This document shows positions 11,536-24,564 of a stretch of DNA of 64,000 nucleotides, one piece after another (position 1 is the first letter of the stretch; each line of letters starts with the position of its first letter). The stretch is from Triglochin maritima (taxonomy: Eukaryota; Streptophyta; Magnoliopsida; Alismatales; Juncaginaceae). Below the pieces are notes generated by a model. That model did no database searches and was not told the origin of the DNA. It was given only the letters and a program-made list of their open reading frames with translations. The DNA lies in NCBI GenBank assembly GCA_963682175.1, contig OY821777.1:2187501-2251500 (forward strand). The letters are read 5' to 3'. A program made the position numbers and the translations under genes.

Positions 11536-13680
11536 TTGTTTTCCTAATAATTTAAATTTTACATTAATTTTTATTATTTAAAAAATTTCGGCTCATCAAG
11601 TGTTTTTAGAAAGTCCATTGAACCACCTAAAAAATATTAGGTAAATCCATTTTCCCTCTCTGTGGTGGGGTCAAAACTTATGAAAATTTATATTCTCTTC
11701 TTTCTCCACTTCTAACACTTCTGATTGTTAGATATACGTTCTAGGACGACTACAATTGAAAAGTAACATGATTTGTATTAATTTGGTCGTAAATTTTCAA
11801 TGCTAAATCTTGGGAAAATTAATTATTACCCATAATTTCGGAGACTACTCTTCTAATGGTTACATTGAAATCTTTGAACTCCTGATTTACCCCGTAAGCA
11901 TCCTTAAATCAACTCATGTAAATATGTAATCAATGCATGCGTGGACGTTTCCACATATGGAACATGGATATGGATTTAATCATTTAAGAACCGGATGGGT
12001 TTGGTAAACAACTTAACACTCGCATCTTTCTCAACCATACTTGTCCTCTTAAACGTTGATTGCCAGTTCAACTCATCAAACCATTATGATGTCGACGTTG
12101 GTCAGTAAATGTTGGAGATTGACCATGTTTGGTCCTCTTGGAAATAAATGCCTAACCTTTGAAGATTGATAAGATAGCCGATAGGTGTGGTAGTCGGATA
12201 TTGAAGTATTGTTTTTGTGTGGAAAAAAAGAAAACATAAAATAGCTAAAATTAAACTTTAGGTCTACAGTCGTAATAAATACCAATTCTTCGGGAATCTT
12301 AGGTCGTCCTCTTCTCTTCCATCATGATTCTTAGGTTCAACACATCCTTATCATTATGACAATAACATAGCATTGTACTGTACTTATTAACCGGAGTTAA
12401 TTCGGTTGATAGGTTTTTAGCATTGAATTATATATTAAGAAAGTTTAAATCCCAATAAGTAAGTTATATGTTGGAATATAACTAAAAATATAATCACATG
12501 AAGAGAGAAAAAAAAACATTAGTATCACGTTAATTAGTTTTTTCTAATAAAATCATTAGTAGCAAAGTCCAAAGTTGGTTGGTTGCATAAAAAACACGCA
12601 CTACAACACATTCCCAACATGGATTTCCCATCCAGATGACATGACGTTCGCCCACACAACCCCTCGTAGGCGCCATTATCATGATCAAGAACTATTACGT
12701 GAAGGAGGGGATGGTTAATTAATTGGTTTCACAATTTACGTAATAGTTCACAATTGATATCTTGTGGATTACGCGTGGCATGCGATTAATAGAATTGTTT
12801 TTTTCTTGGGTTGAAGTTGGCAGAAGCATATGCATAAATGTTACTACCTAAAATTTTCTATCAATAGATAATGAATAGAATTGTTACTACCTAAATTTGA
12901 CCGATAGACAATGCCAGTCCTTATCAATCAACACTAAAGTGGTGTTAGCATTTGTCGAGCAAAATCGAGCCCTCCTAGACTTAGTAGCATGGGATCAATT
13001 AATTGGAACCATAACGATTGGCCAGATTATCAATATTCGAACTCGTGAACATTAAGTGAGATCCTCCTCATGGGGTATTTAATTATGTTAGTGTGACTGG
13101 GTGTTATGGTGGGTTGGATGATTAATTAAAAAAAATAAAGAAGAATTAAAAATGGCGTATTGGTCTGACGAGATTGGTTCGTGCAGGGGCTTTGGTTACT
13201 CCGTCGTGATAGGAAGAAGGTGTCATGACACGTCGTCACGTGGGGGAGAATCCGAAAGAAAATCAATTTGTCTTTTCAATTCAAAAAACACTATTCCATC
13301 CTTCTGAATGCTCTTCTGATCACGACGGTGTTTTTTTCCCTTCGTCTGTTCATTCATTCGTTTAGAAAATTCACTCCCCAGTAGTGAATTCAATTGAAAC
13401 CCATTTTCATTTTTTTTGTGATTTTCTTTCTCCTTTGTAAATCTTATTGGCTTTTATATGCAAATAAACACTCCCTATTTTAAGATTCCACTAATTTTAG
13501 TAAAGAAACTTACGAAAGCAAGCGTAAAAAAATACATGATATAATCGAAATCTTCAAGAAATAACTTATCTAAATTTGCATAAGCTCGACTAGACGACTA
13601 CGGCTTTGTTTGGGAACCCCCAGGTTGTGTGGTGGTTGTTCCCAACGCAGTTCTTCTTCCAATCACAGGTGGTGAAATTA
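11536..13680. other. Intergenic, no gene recognised
   Basis: AT-rich sequence without a recognisable ORF, exon or repeat structure. Confidence 0.4.
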
Positions 13681-13689
13681 AGTCCATTG

Positions 13690-14095
13690 CAACGGTAAAA
13701 ATTAATTACTTAAATTGGATAATATACAAAAAATTACATTATTTATTCTTAGTCGAGATACAATAAATTGAGTAAAATACAATAAATTGCTTTTACTTAG
13801 TTGAGATACAAGAAATTATTTCGACGGTGGATAAAATCAAGAACTTAAATGATTTTGGTAAAATACAATAAAATTGCCTTGACTTGGTAACATACAAGAA
13901 ATTACCTAAATTTTGGTTAAAATACAAGAATTACTTGATTTTGGTCAAATATAATAATTTGCTTAAGTCAGCTAGGGTACAAAAAATTATCTAGATTCTG
14001 GGTAAAATAAAAGAAATTGCTATATTTTGGTAAGATGTCAAATACTATTTAGGTTGTGGATAAAATCCAAAAGGTACTTAAGTTGGGTAAAACGA
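13690..14095. repeat. Degenerate tandem repeat, unit about 35-40 bp
   Basis: Many diverged copies of a unit resembling GGTAAAATACAAGAAATTAC followed by TTAAATTTT run head to tail (for example at about 13761, 13801, 13855, 13910 and 14000). It is an old minisatellite-like array with no ORF. Confidence 0.65.
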
Positions 14096-14458
14096 TAGAT
14101 GATACACATACATAAGAAACATGATAAATAAGGATTAAGACCATAAATAACAGGGCCCGGGTTACCTCCGGGTGCCCTGCTCACTCTCTCTGACACGTTA
14201 GCTTATCTCTCCGCCACGTCAGCTCACCCACCAAAAAAAACCATAATCACGCTCGGGCTACCCCCACCCCCTACACTCTCTTTCCTCCACATCATTTCTT
14301 AATTAAACAATTTTAATTCTTACACCACATTTAACAAATTACATTTTACATAATTCTAATTACATTATAATTCCAATTGACGAAATGATTAATATTAATA
14401 ATTAGTAATTAGCATTAATAATTAATATTAAACCACGAGAATTTTTAGTAATTAAAAT

Positions 14459-14590
14459 TAGGAATGCACAATAAACGCGTGCAACGAAAGTAGTCCACAT
14501 GAATGCACAGTATCCGTGTACGCGTACAGTACACGTGTGCAAAGAAAGTAGTCCGCGTGAATGTACAGTACACGTGTGAACGCATAGTGT
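14459..14590. repeat. Short tandem repeats upstream of the Harbinger ORF
   Basis: Repeats of a unit containing AAAGTAGTCC-CGTGAATG-ACAGTACACGTGTG occur two to three times between 14480 and 14580. They lie directly upstream of the TATA-like sequence of the decayed Harbinger ORF1, so they may be subterminal or promoter repeats of that element. Confidence 0.5.
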
Positions 14591-14651
14591 CTGATTTTCC
14601 CTCTATATATATACATCATACAAACACAACATAAATTGCATACAACTTCAA

Positions 14652-15870
14652 AATGTCTTCTCCAGATCACAACCGTTCTCCCCATCGTTCCCAATCAAAT
14701 CCACGTCCACACTATCCACAAGGATGCCCCATCCATATTTCCCACAACCATTCGAACAATCAGATTTCTCTCATTACGCTCAACCATTAATCATTCCAAC
14801 AATCATTCTAACAACCTGACTTCTCCCAATACGCACCATCATTCCCACCACTAGACCAAAATCAACAATTTCCACAATTCTCCCAATACGCACCACAATT
14901 CTGACAAAATTAAACCCAATTTCAGATGTTTGGCCGCAACATGTCACAAGTAAGTACTCATAGTATGGATGACACTCAAGAAGACGACCAAACGACTATG
15001 AGTCCTCACCACGCCAAACTGTCACACCACCATCCCCACGTCCACAACGATGCCGCAAAGTCCAAGCCGTCAAAAGCTATCCAAAGCTATGGACCACACA
15101 TGAGGACGAGCGACTCGTGTCGACATATATGGAGGTCAGTTCTGATGCGATGATGGGGACAAACCAGAAGACTACTTCCTTATTGACCAAAGTAAACTCG
15201 TTGAAACGGGCCTCCCCGAGAGGAATGCGGAGTCCTTAAAAGGACGGTGGAGGAGAATTATACATGTTGTCAACAAGTGGGTTGGGTGCTTCGATCAGGG
15301 GTACCAACCGAATAGGAGCGGACAGAACGACGACGATGTCGTCCAGCAAGCTCACCACATCTATGAGCGCACTAATAAGTCTAAATTTCTTTACTTTGAT
15401 GCTTGGGTCATGCTGCGTAGGTACCTAGAATTGGAGTCTCTGCTATTTGGAGCAAATGACATGCGTCTTGGTCGGGAGTCCCCGGAGTTTCACGATGAAA
15501 GCAATCCCCATTCGGGAAACCTTGAGAAAAGAAAGAGCACTGATGACTCCAGAACGCAATCACCACCGGAGGCGGAAGAAATGACGCCAGGATCGTCTGC
15601 ACGCCCACCATGTGTGAAGAAGACAAAAAACAAGGGTAAAAGTACATTAGGCCCTGAAGGCAACACCGACGTTCTGGAACTTGCACAACAAATTGCATAC
15701 AACGCCAAAGTGAGAGAAAAATAGTTTCTCCAAGTAGGAGAAATTAACGGGGCGTAATTTTCAAAGACATGTTAAAATAACTAAGCTCGACATGCTTCAC
15801 TCTCTGATGAAAAAGAACAACCCGTCAGAGCGGGATCAAAAAGCCATTGGAAAACTCATGGACTGAGCGG
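14652..15870 (+). pseudogene. Decayed PIF/Harbinger ORF1 (Myb/SANT-like DNA-binding protein)
   Basis: In PIF/Harbinger transposons this second protein works with the transposase and binds the element ends. A TATA-like stretch (CTATATATATACA, about 14602) precedes ATG 14652. The predicted start is Ser/Asn/Pro/His-rich, as in this family. A Myb/SANT-like block follows at about 15075-15170 (LWTTHEDERLVSTYMEVSSD), then in another frame at 15170-15724 (DYFLIDQSKLVETGLPERN, LKGRWRRIIHVVNKWVGC, FLYFDAWVMLRRYLELE). The family C-terminal helix (LAQQIAYNAKVREK) ends at a stop near 15724, with a further remnant (MLHSLMKKNNPSERDQKAI) after it. Stops near 14790-14920 and a one-base frameshift at about 15170 show that it is dead. 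No Harbinger transposase is present. GGGCCCGGGTTACC at about 14153 could be a terminus, but I found no matching partner. Confidence 0.75.
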
Positions 15871-16209
15871 AAGAGAATGGTTTCACAATAGTTTCTTAGT
15901 TCATATTTCGTGTAGTTTATATTACGTTTAGTTTGTTGTATTTCGTATCGTTCCGTATTTACGTCTACTTTGTATTTTGTACCGCAATGTGTTATTTATA
16001 TGATGTTTTAGTGTTAATATAATTTCTAATTTTAGTATTAAATATGGATTTATCATTTATTTGAGCATGAAATTTGATGTACTGTATAAATTTAAAATAT
16101 TTTTTAAATTAAAACATGAAAAATTATCACCCAACATTACTAAAAATACATAATACATTATCAATTAACTCCAATAACAAATTCTTCACTAAAATAAAAA
16201 AATTAAAAA

Positions 16210-17215
16210 AAATTGGACGAATGGAAGCAACACGTGTCCATTCGGGAGCTCTGACGCCTGAATGGACGCCCGGTTTTTTAATTTTTTTTGTCAAATTAAA
16301 ATTATACGGCGAGTTATCACAAGTTATTTGACGTTCCTTTGCAAGTTTTCGGTAGTAACCGGTCGGATTACAATGAGTTTTTTTGTAAGTGATAAAGATT
16401 CAAAAAAAATTCAGATCAACCATATTTTAGGATCCAAAATCCCCCGGCGGTAAAACATCCTGACTTAAAAATACCACATCGACAGGTCGTTCGGGGTCTC
16501 GCTTGCAAAAACTAATTGCAAAAACTGTCGTTCGGGGGTCTCACTTGCAAAAACTAATTGTAAGGTGAGATGTCGGACGGTCGACCGTTTGCTTCTCGGT
16601 CTACCGAACATGTTCCATGCGGATGTACCGAACATTCTCAGTAGCTTCGACATTTCTCTTGAAATCTCTATTCGGTGTACCAAAAGGGTATCAGTCATCC
16701 GAATATAGTGATTATTATTTTATTAATTAATTAATTTAGGAATTATCTAAATTTATAATCAATTATCTTTTTAATAAAAAATATAAAAAATTACGGGTGT
16801 CCGACTGAGCCGCCCCGCGTAGGAGAGGGGCGTCTGGGTAAGACGCCTCCCCTATGGGGGGGCGTTTTACCCAGACGCCCTGCCCATGGGACGAACGTCT
16901 GTCTAAGACGGCTCCCCTTAGCCAGACGCCCCTCTGCTATGCGGGGCGGCTCCGTCGGATGCCCACATTTTTATTATTATTAAAAAGATGTTAGATATTT
17001 TACCAGATTCGAGTACAATGAGGCGTCTGTTGGCTAATTACTGACCTCCAAAACATTATTTTTTATGATTATAAGAGGAAGATGAAGAGAGATGTGTGAT
17101 AGAAGGGTAAAATGTCACGTTATAACAGTAGAAATAAGAGAAGGGGAAAATGATAATTTGTTGGAACGATTTAAATAGTTTTAGAACGACGAATAGTAGT
17201 CAAGTAATTATCGAA
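16210..17215 (-). mobile_element. GGCGTCT hairpin element, copy A (diverged)
   Basis: Read on the minus strand, this matches the left and middle part of the intact element at 58813-60167. Shared landmarks are the terminus (GACGAATAGTAGTCAAG at about 17195-17211), the coding-free AT-rich flank (TTTTACCAGATTCGAGTACA at about 17000), the GC-rich hairpin at 16790-16970 with GGCGTCTGGGTAAGACGCC units, the TCGGTGTACC/ATTCGGATGAC block near 16670-16700, and CGGTCGGATTACAATGAG at about 16360. The hairpin arms have many mismatches, so this copy is older. Its far end near 16.1-16.2 kb is not well defined, perhaps truncated beside the Harbinger remnant. Confidence 0.7.
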
Positions 17216-17493
17216 GTTGTCTGGGAAATAGGCTGCCAACACCGCCACCGCCACTGCCGTTGCTTCCTATACGGACTACATTACACTAAAGTTGACCACA
17301 AACTTATGTTCACCACCACGGTGACCACAACCATCCAATAACCACCTGAAATATCTTTGTCTTTTTTCTCTATCTAAAAAATAAAACTCAAGCAAAACAC
17401 TGTCCCTCTCATTCTCTCCAAATTCCCCCTCTTATTGCCCATTTTCCCCAATCATATTTCTCATAACAGCATTTACATTACATTATTTATTCA

Positions 17494-17850
17494 ATCATCA
17501 CCCCCATTAATTTTCTTGGTCCTAAATTTTCCCTCACAATAATAATAACAAATATACATCATATCTCATTAAAAAAAACAATAGTTTGCAGAATATTATA
17601 TAAATTATTGCCATTTCCCTCCAAACATATTTATCATCACCCCAATTAATTTTCTTGGTCCTAATTTTAAAAATAAAACAATAGTTTGCAAAAAATTATT
17701 ATTATATAAATCATTAGCCATTCCCCTTAAACATATTTCCGCAAACAGCATTTATATTACTTATTCTATCATCACCCCCATTAATGTTTTCGGTCCTAAA
17801 TTTTCCCTCGTAATAATAATAATAAGCATAATTCATATCACATTATTCAT
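17494..17850. repeat. Three tandem units of about 137 bp upstream of KASII
   Basis: The motif ATCATCACCCCCATTAAT followed by CGGTCCTAA or TTGGTCCTAA starts at about 17494, 17633 and 17768. Each copy is followed by an AT-rich part with AATAGTTTGCAGAATATT or similar, and the outer units also share AACAGCATTTA. The array ends about 40 bp before the TATA region of the KASII gene, so it is part of, or abuts, its promoter. The units are clearly diverged. Confidence 0.7.
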
Positions 17851-17890
17851 CTCACATTAAAAATAATAATTAAAAAAAGAGTTTGCAGAA

Positions 17891-17923
17891 TATATAATTT
17901 ATATATTTATAAATAAATATAAA
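17891..17923 (+). promoter_or_regulatory. Probable TATA region of the KASII gene
   Basis: TATATAATTTATATATTTAT and TAAATAAATATAAAC lie about 260-290 bp before the ATG at 18185. The C/T-rich stretch from about 17930 (CGTCCTGTCC) looks like a plant 5' leader. Transcription probably starts near 17930-17950. Confidence 0.5.
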
Positions 17924-18184
17924 CTGCGTCCTGTCCTCTGCAACGAGCACTTGGCATCGTTGCTTCCTTCCTCTCCTCCGATTTGGTCCCAAAAACCGTC
18001 ACTTCTCCTTCCGTCGGAACCCAACTCGTTTTTTCCTCCCAAAAACCCATTTTCCGAGATTTCGAAGCCTCGAATCCGCTCCATTCGCCGAAATCGTCGC
18101 GATCCATTTCGCCTTTCGCCTTTCCGAACCCGAAAAAGTGGTAAAGGTCCAATCTTGGGCGTTGGATCTTCGGTTCCGGCTCCA

Positions 18185-21100
18185 ATGGCTGCTTCCTCTT
18201 CCACTTGGTTGGTGGTGTCAGAGAGGGAGATGGCTCAGACGGGGTGGGTCTCGTCCTTCGGGGAGAGGAAAATGGGGAGGTGGGCCCGGAGGAGGAGACT
18301 TCGACCCTCTGGTAAATAAATAGTCTTTTTTGGGGCTAATTTGGTGTGGGTTTTGAGATTAAAGTGAGATTTAGTTTGGGATAGTGTTTGTTTGGTGTTG
18401 CTGAATTGTGGTGTTTAATTTGGTAATTTGATGTGATTGATGTTTAGTTGGCTGTTACTTGTTTAAGTTGCTTTCAGCACTAATTTGATGTGAACTTTAA
18501 TGAACCGCGAAAAAAATTGGGAACTTTTGGTTTAATTCAGTCTTCGGTGGGAGGTCGAGTTTTAGTTAGTGATAATGCTGTTATGTTCAGTAATTCGATT
18601 TGAATGCTTATGGTTTTGCAAAAAAAAGAAGAAAGGGTTTCTGGCTCGGTTTTGTGGTTCATGCTCAAGCGCTGCTTCCACTAGCTATTTTTGCTCATCA
18701 CTTTGGTGTGAGTAGTGATGGTTTGAACTTGGCTTTGTTACTAGTTTGATATTTTCTAGTAATGATTTTGCACATGTGAAATGTTTTGTTCATTTAGAAT
18801 TTGGTGATTTCTCAATTCTTAAATCTTTTTGATTACCAATTTCGTATGAATACCAGAGGTTTCTGGAGGAGGATATGTAGTTTATAGTTTCATGGTTTCT
18901 TAATTTCTATATGAAAATTTTCCTTTGTTTAGTTTGAAGCCGCCTACCAGTCCACCTGTTTCTGTAATCGAATATTAATCTTTAGTGCTTGTCACTCTGT
19001 CGCCGTGATAGATAGATAGTATTAAAAATTATTCAGTAAAAAGTACAAACGATGTACAAACATTTAAGCTGGATTTTTCCTTGAATATGGTAGTCTTCAC
19101 ACCAGCTCTGAGAACATGAAATGGTGCAGTCATTTGGTTGATATGCAATGCTGGAATAATTCCCTCATTTCCCTCCAGCATGCTGAAAACTTCCATGTTC
19201 CAACACAAAATGTTGATTTGATGGGGAATCTTTTGTTTTATGTTCCTGTTAGTAGTTGTAGTATATACTCGCAACAATCTTAGTATGTCAATTAATTACT
19301 TGTTAATAAGATGAAACCTTACAGGGAAAGTCATGGCAGTTACTACACAACCCATAAAGGAAGCTTTTGAAATGAAAAAGCCTCTCTTGAAACAAAGGAG
19401 AGTTGTCGTCACCGGGATGGGTGTTGTTACTTCGTTGGGTCACGACCCAGATGTCTTCTACAACAATCTCCTTGAAGGTGTTAGTGGAATTTCTGAGATA
19501 GAAGCCTTTGATTGTGCTAGCTTCCCAACGGTGAGTTAGCATTGGTTTCAAGTTCTTTCTTTTCGTTAGCACAATGAGCAATAAAGAATTCGACCCGAGC
19601 ATGAAAAAGTATGTTCTTCTCTTGAAACACTACCATCTTTTCCCCCCCACAGAGAATTGCGGGGGAGATCAAATCATTCTCGACAGATGGATGGGTTGCA
19701 CCTAAGCTATCAAAGCGTATGGACAATTTCATGCTTTACATGCTCACTGCTGGTAAGAAAGCATTGGAATATGGTGGAATCACTGATCAAGTGATGCGTG
19801 AGCTGGACAAATCAAAGTGTGGTATTCTTATTGGCTCTGCAATGGGGGGAATGAAGGTAGGACTTGCTCCCTCAGTCCTACCTGCTCACACATGTTAAGG
19901 AATCCGGATAAAAACATTTTCTTGTAATTCTTCCTTTTGAACCTTTTCCCCCAACTAGTTTGGGATTAAAGCCATTGTTGTTGTCGTCGTCGTCTTCCTT
20001 TTGAACTTTTTCGTAAAATATGGTCCACTAATTGAAGCTTCGGAATGTTGTCTTTTATGCTCTCTGAAATTTAGGTAATCAACAATTATTCTGTTGGTCA
20101 GTGATTTTTTTTTATTTTTAATATAGGTTTTCAATGATGCTATTGAAGCTCTAAGAGTGTCTTATAGAAAGATGAATCCCTTTTGTGTTCCATTTGCTAC
20201 AACAAACATGGGATCTGCGATGCTTGCAATGGATTTGGTAGGTTTTCAACGATGAATTCTTTTTCGATTAAGTAGGTTGCATTTAGACAGGATGATTTAG
20301 ACATTTTACTGCTTTATTTGATTTTCAGGGTTGGATGGGTCCAAACTATTCAATTTCTACTGCTTGTGCAACTAGCAACTTTTGTATTTTGAATGCCGCA
20401 AACCACATTATAAGAGGAGAAGCCGTAAGTTTTCACCTTTTGCTTTAGTTACATTAGTTAAGTTTCAGTCTGGTATCATTCTGATTTGTGCACTTCGACA
20501 AATGCAATTTTTTAAGGACGTTATGCTTTGTGGGGGTTCTGATGCTGCAATCATCCCTATAGGTAATGTTTTCTTTTTCTATGTGTCCCTTTGAAAAGTT
20601 TCAAACTATATAGTATGCTGACTTGCTGGAGCTGTTGTGTAGGACTTGGTGGATTTGTAGCTTGCAGAGCACTTTCACAAAGAAATAGTGATCCGACCAA
20701 GGCTTCCCGTCCGTGGGATGTTGTACGTATCAAGCTTACAATTTTGTTTTTTTACTAAAACTGCAAATAGTTTTTCTAGCATAATACACGAGACACCTTT
20801 TTTTGCATCAAATTAATATCTCAAGTTTGTAACAAGAGAATGGTTTTGGAGATTAAATAAATCCAAGTAAATGAGAAGAATGCTCTCTTCTTTAAAGTCA
20901 TTCAAATGAGATGCTAGTGCTTCTTGCTGATTCAGATGTTTTCGTCTTTAGCAGAGTTTTCTAACATAAAAATCAGTAATTAATTTGGATGCTGTTTTTT
21001 ATTTGCTCAGCAGATCTTTTTCTCTCTATGATTGTCAGGATCGAGACGGATTTGTTATGGGTGAAGGGGCTGGTGTTCTTCTATTAGAAGAACTAGAGCA

Positions 21101-23204
21101 TGCCAAGGTTTCTGCAATATAACACAGTATCCGTCTCTTAGGTTTTTCTTTTTCCACCTTCGACATTTCATCCTTATTTTTCTCTTCTGTTTTTTTTCCA
21201 GAAAAGAGGAGCAAATATCTTGGCTGAATTTATTGGTGGAAGTTTCAGCTGTGATGCTTACCATCTCACCGAGCCACATCCCGATGGTTAGTAGTAACTT
21301 TGATGCTTCACTGAATCCATCGCCTTTCTTGTAACAGCTCACTCAGATTATATTGACGACTCATGAAAGAACAGGAAAAGGTGTTGTCCTTTGCATAGAA
21401 AGAGCCTTATCTCAATCGGGGGTAGCTAGAGAGGATGTCAATTATATAAATGCTCACGCAACTTCAACACCATCTGGTGACATAAAAGAGTTTGACGCTC
21501 TCATCCGTTGTTTTGGTGGCAATCCGGAGGTAAGAAGATGGCCCTTTGACGAGTTTATACATATTCTTCAGGTCATGCTCAAGTCTTTGATAGAAAGCTA
21601 ATGTTATTATTCTAAGTAACTTGTAAATGGATTACATCAGCTGAAAGTGAACTCTACTAAGTCCATGACTGGTCACCTGTTAGGAGCATCTGGTGGTATT
21701 GAGGCTGTAGCTGCGGTGCAGGTAATAGGATATACCCGCCTCTTGGAAGCATAAGTGTTCGTCCATCATTTTCTTTTTCAGAAACATGGGACTCACATAT
21801 CATCATTTTTAGAGTATGGAAGTTTTTTTGATTGGTAGTACAGAAGTTACTTTTATTGTTTGGAGTTTAATGTTTAGGGAGTAGTGCAAACCATAGGTCT
21901 GTTTTTTGCCTTTGAAAAGTTATTCCCTCTCCGAATGCGTACTCTTTTGTTGGACCAACAATAGATATCATCATTATCTAATAATAATTCTCCAATGATA
22001 ATTTTTTAATCTTCCATCACCCAGTTGATGGCCTTTGATTTTTCTTTTATTTTTGTGTTCCCTTCGTCAGTCTTTTGTTTCCAAAGGTTGTAATACCACT
22101 GATTTTCTCTTCAATGTAAGCCCTTTTTTTATTTTCGTTGTCCGTGTATATAGTTAAATATTCATCTTCAGTGTTGGGAGTACGTTTTGATATATTATAA
22201 GCTGTGTATTTTATTTTTTTCTGATTATGCTGATTTTGGCTGAAACTCCTACTCAATGTGCATAAAAGTTGTGATATGCTTCTTTTGCATTATCAAGAAC
22301 TGCTCATACCAATCCAGATTGCTCTGGTTAAGAGTTATTAAGGTTTTTGCTTCATTTCATAACATTATGGTTACTTTATTGTTTAGGCAACAGTAGATTG
22401 TGGTAAAAGTAGAATAGGTTTTCCGATATAAAAAAGTAAAATAGGTTTCATTATAGTGGCATATATTATGTTTTAATATAATCGAGTGTAGTATCTGCAG
22501 TATGCTGAGAGTTGAGACTTAGAGAGTGATAAAAAAAGAAAGACTTTGAACTTCCAGGATAACTATTGAGTGAGAAAAACAATGAGGATCGTCTCTGCCT
22601 GTCTACTTTACATCAAACTTAAGTATCAATTGAAGTTTGTGGGTTTGAAATATGAATGCTACACACTTTGTTTCAACGTTTCTGTTTCTTGTCTAGATGA
22701 CGAGAATTTTTGAAACATGTTAAGTGCATGCTGCATAGAACATGGGCATTTCTTTACTTGGAAGTTCCAGAGCAGCAAATGAGTAAGCTCATGTGATTTA
22801 AATGTTTAACCTTTTTGACTTTTCTATTTGTTTTGCTTCCAGGCAATAAGAACAGGCTGGGTTCATCCAAATGTCAACCTAGACAATCCCGACAACAGCT
22901 TGGTATGAGCACCGTGTTTTCACCTTTCAATTAACTTATTTAAATTTAATTTCATCATGTATATTAATTTTATCTTGACATGCCAATTATTTGCACTTGA
23001 GTTAATTTTCCACCCTTCGGATGATTTTATTGACCTTTTAACATTTTTTTATGGTTGCTCATTCTTCCTTAATCTGTCACATTTCAGGATACAAAGGTGT
23101 TGGTTGGCTCGAAGAAGGAAAGGCTGGATGTCAAGGTTGCTCTCTCCAATTCCTTCGGCTTTGGTGGCCACAATTCGTCCATCCTGTTCGCGCCGTACAA
23201 GTGA
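18185..23204 (+). CDS. KASII: Plastid beta-ketoacyl-ACP synthase II (KASII), 13 exons
   Basis: KASII elongates palmitoyl-ACP to stearoyl-ACP in the plastid stroma and so controls the ratio of 16- to 18-carbon fatty acids. Exons: 18185-18311, 19325-19530, 19653-19856, 20127-20237, 20329-20424, 20517-20562, 20643-20722, 21039-21107, 21202-21286, 21375-21529, 21641-21721, 22843-22902, 23088-23204. All have GT-AG junctions and consistent phases, giving 478 residues. Visible motifs are [15 protein letters not shown] at the start of the synthase domain, the active-site Cys229 in STACATS, His369 in NAHATST, Lys400 in NSTKS, His405 in TGHLLG, and [11 protein letters not shown] near the end. Sequence such as [20 protein letters not shown] and [13 protein letters not shown] fits KASII better than KASI or mitochondrial KAS. 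About 60 N-terminal residues, rich in Ser and Arg and poor in acidic residues, look like a transit peptide, somewhat shorter than in Arabidopsis. ATG 18185 is the first ATG after the TATA region. The gene looks functional. Confidence 0.95.
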
Positions 23205-23455
23205 TTTCAATGAACCCAGCAATTGTTACAAGTGTATGCATTCTCTGCTCTCCAAGAAGGGATAGAAAAATCTGGCATTTTATTCTGGTAGGAGCAGGAA
23301 TCAATCATTTTGCTTTCCCTAAAATTTCATCGTAATGAACGAACAGCCATCTCCTGTGGAGTGCTTGGTGACACAGATCGAGAGACGATGAAAGGGAGGG
23401 CAAAACCGATCCATATTGGGTCCTACATTATGCAAAATGTGATGCCTGCAACATA

Positions 23456-23461
23456 AATAAA
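23456..23461 (+). terminator. Candidate polyadenylation signal of KASII
   Basis: AATAAA lies 252 bases after the KASII stop codon, followed by T/G-rich sequence. This is a plausible near-upstream element for 3' end formation, though plant signals vary and others may be used. Confidence 0.45.
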
Positions 23462-24564
23462 ACCTGAAATTAGTTGTATCATGTGTTTTAGAACTCATAT
23501 TCGATGTTAAGTTTGATTCAGAAGTTCTTTTTTGTCTAGAAAAATATTAAGTGCTTTATCAGCCTTGCCAAATACTATTTCTTGATCTAAACATATTAAT
23601 AATCGCCCGGTTATTGTGGTGCCTCGTCTGTTTCCCTTTCTCTTTGCAGGTTCTATTTCTGTTTGCAACATTTTTACTTTGATGTGCTCTCTATTACTAT
23701 TTTTGACTTTTGCTGAAGAAAGTAGAGTTGTAAGTCGATTTTTAGCGAATTCATGTTACATAAATGTGAAAGTTGGATGTTCTATTACCAATTTAAACAT
23801 GTGTTTTTGTAAGAATAGATCCCTTTACTTCTGGGATCCAAGGAAGAAGTTTAATATGGTTGAGGCTGTTTGTGTGTTTCTGGTAATGTTACTGTGTGTT
23901 TGGATTTGTTGGGACGGAAAGGAAATGGTGGCCGTTGTATATGAGGGAATCTTAACCTGGAGATCCCCGGGATCGAGCTGAGGCATTGCAGATCCACGAC
24001 ATGTTCGATTTTCTAAAGATAAATAGATAAGATCCCTTGTACTACGTCGGTCCCACAGAAACATGTGGTTTACCAAACCTGTGGTGGTGGTGTTCAGATC
24101 TTACTAGAAGAGCGAACGTTGAAGTCCACTTGTGTTGTGTTGTCCCAACCGCCGACTCTTTTTAAGTGTTTCAGGTCACGATTTCCAGATCAATGATCTA
24201 CCAAGTCAAATGTAGAAATAAAGTACTTGTTTTCCAACATCTGATCATCGTAAAAAAACATCTTACCTCTAGGTGTCGTATTAGTTAAAGACACTTGTAA
24301 GAAATCAAATAAGTTGGTCATTTTTGTAAAAAAATGTGTCATCTTAACAAAAGCAATCAAATATGTTTGTTTAAAAACATATTACAACAAGGACCGCGAG
24401 ATACTGACGCTCGCATTCGACGCCAAAATGATGATCGATCGTCCGACGTGACATTCATGCCTGAAATCACGTGACCTGATAACATGATGTAATCGGTGGA
24501 ACAAGTTGAGATGAAACGATGCACCGATATTTGAACGGTGATTTGACAACTGCTAACTTGCCGT

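Noticed and set aside
17951..18184. N-terminal extension of KASII starting at 17951 (TTG) with a Ser/Pro-rich peptide
   Set aside because: No ATG lies in this part, and the position is almost at the expected transcription start. ATG 18185 gives a normal KASII N-terminus.
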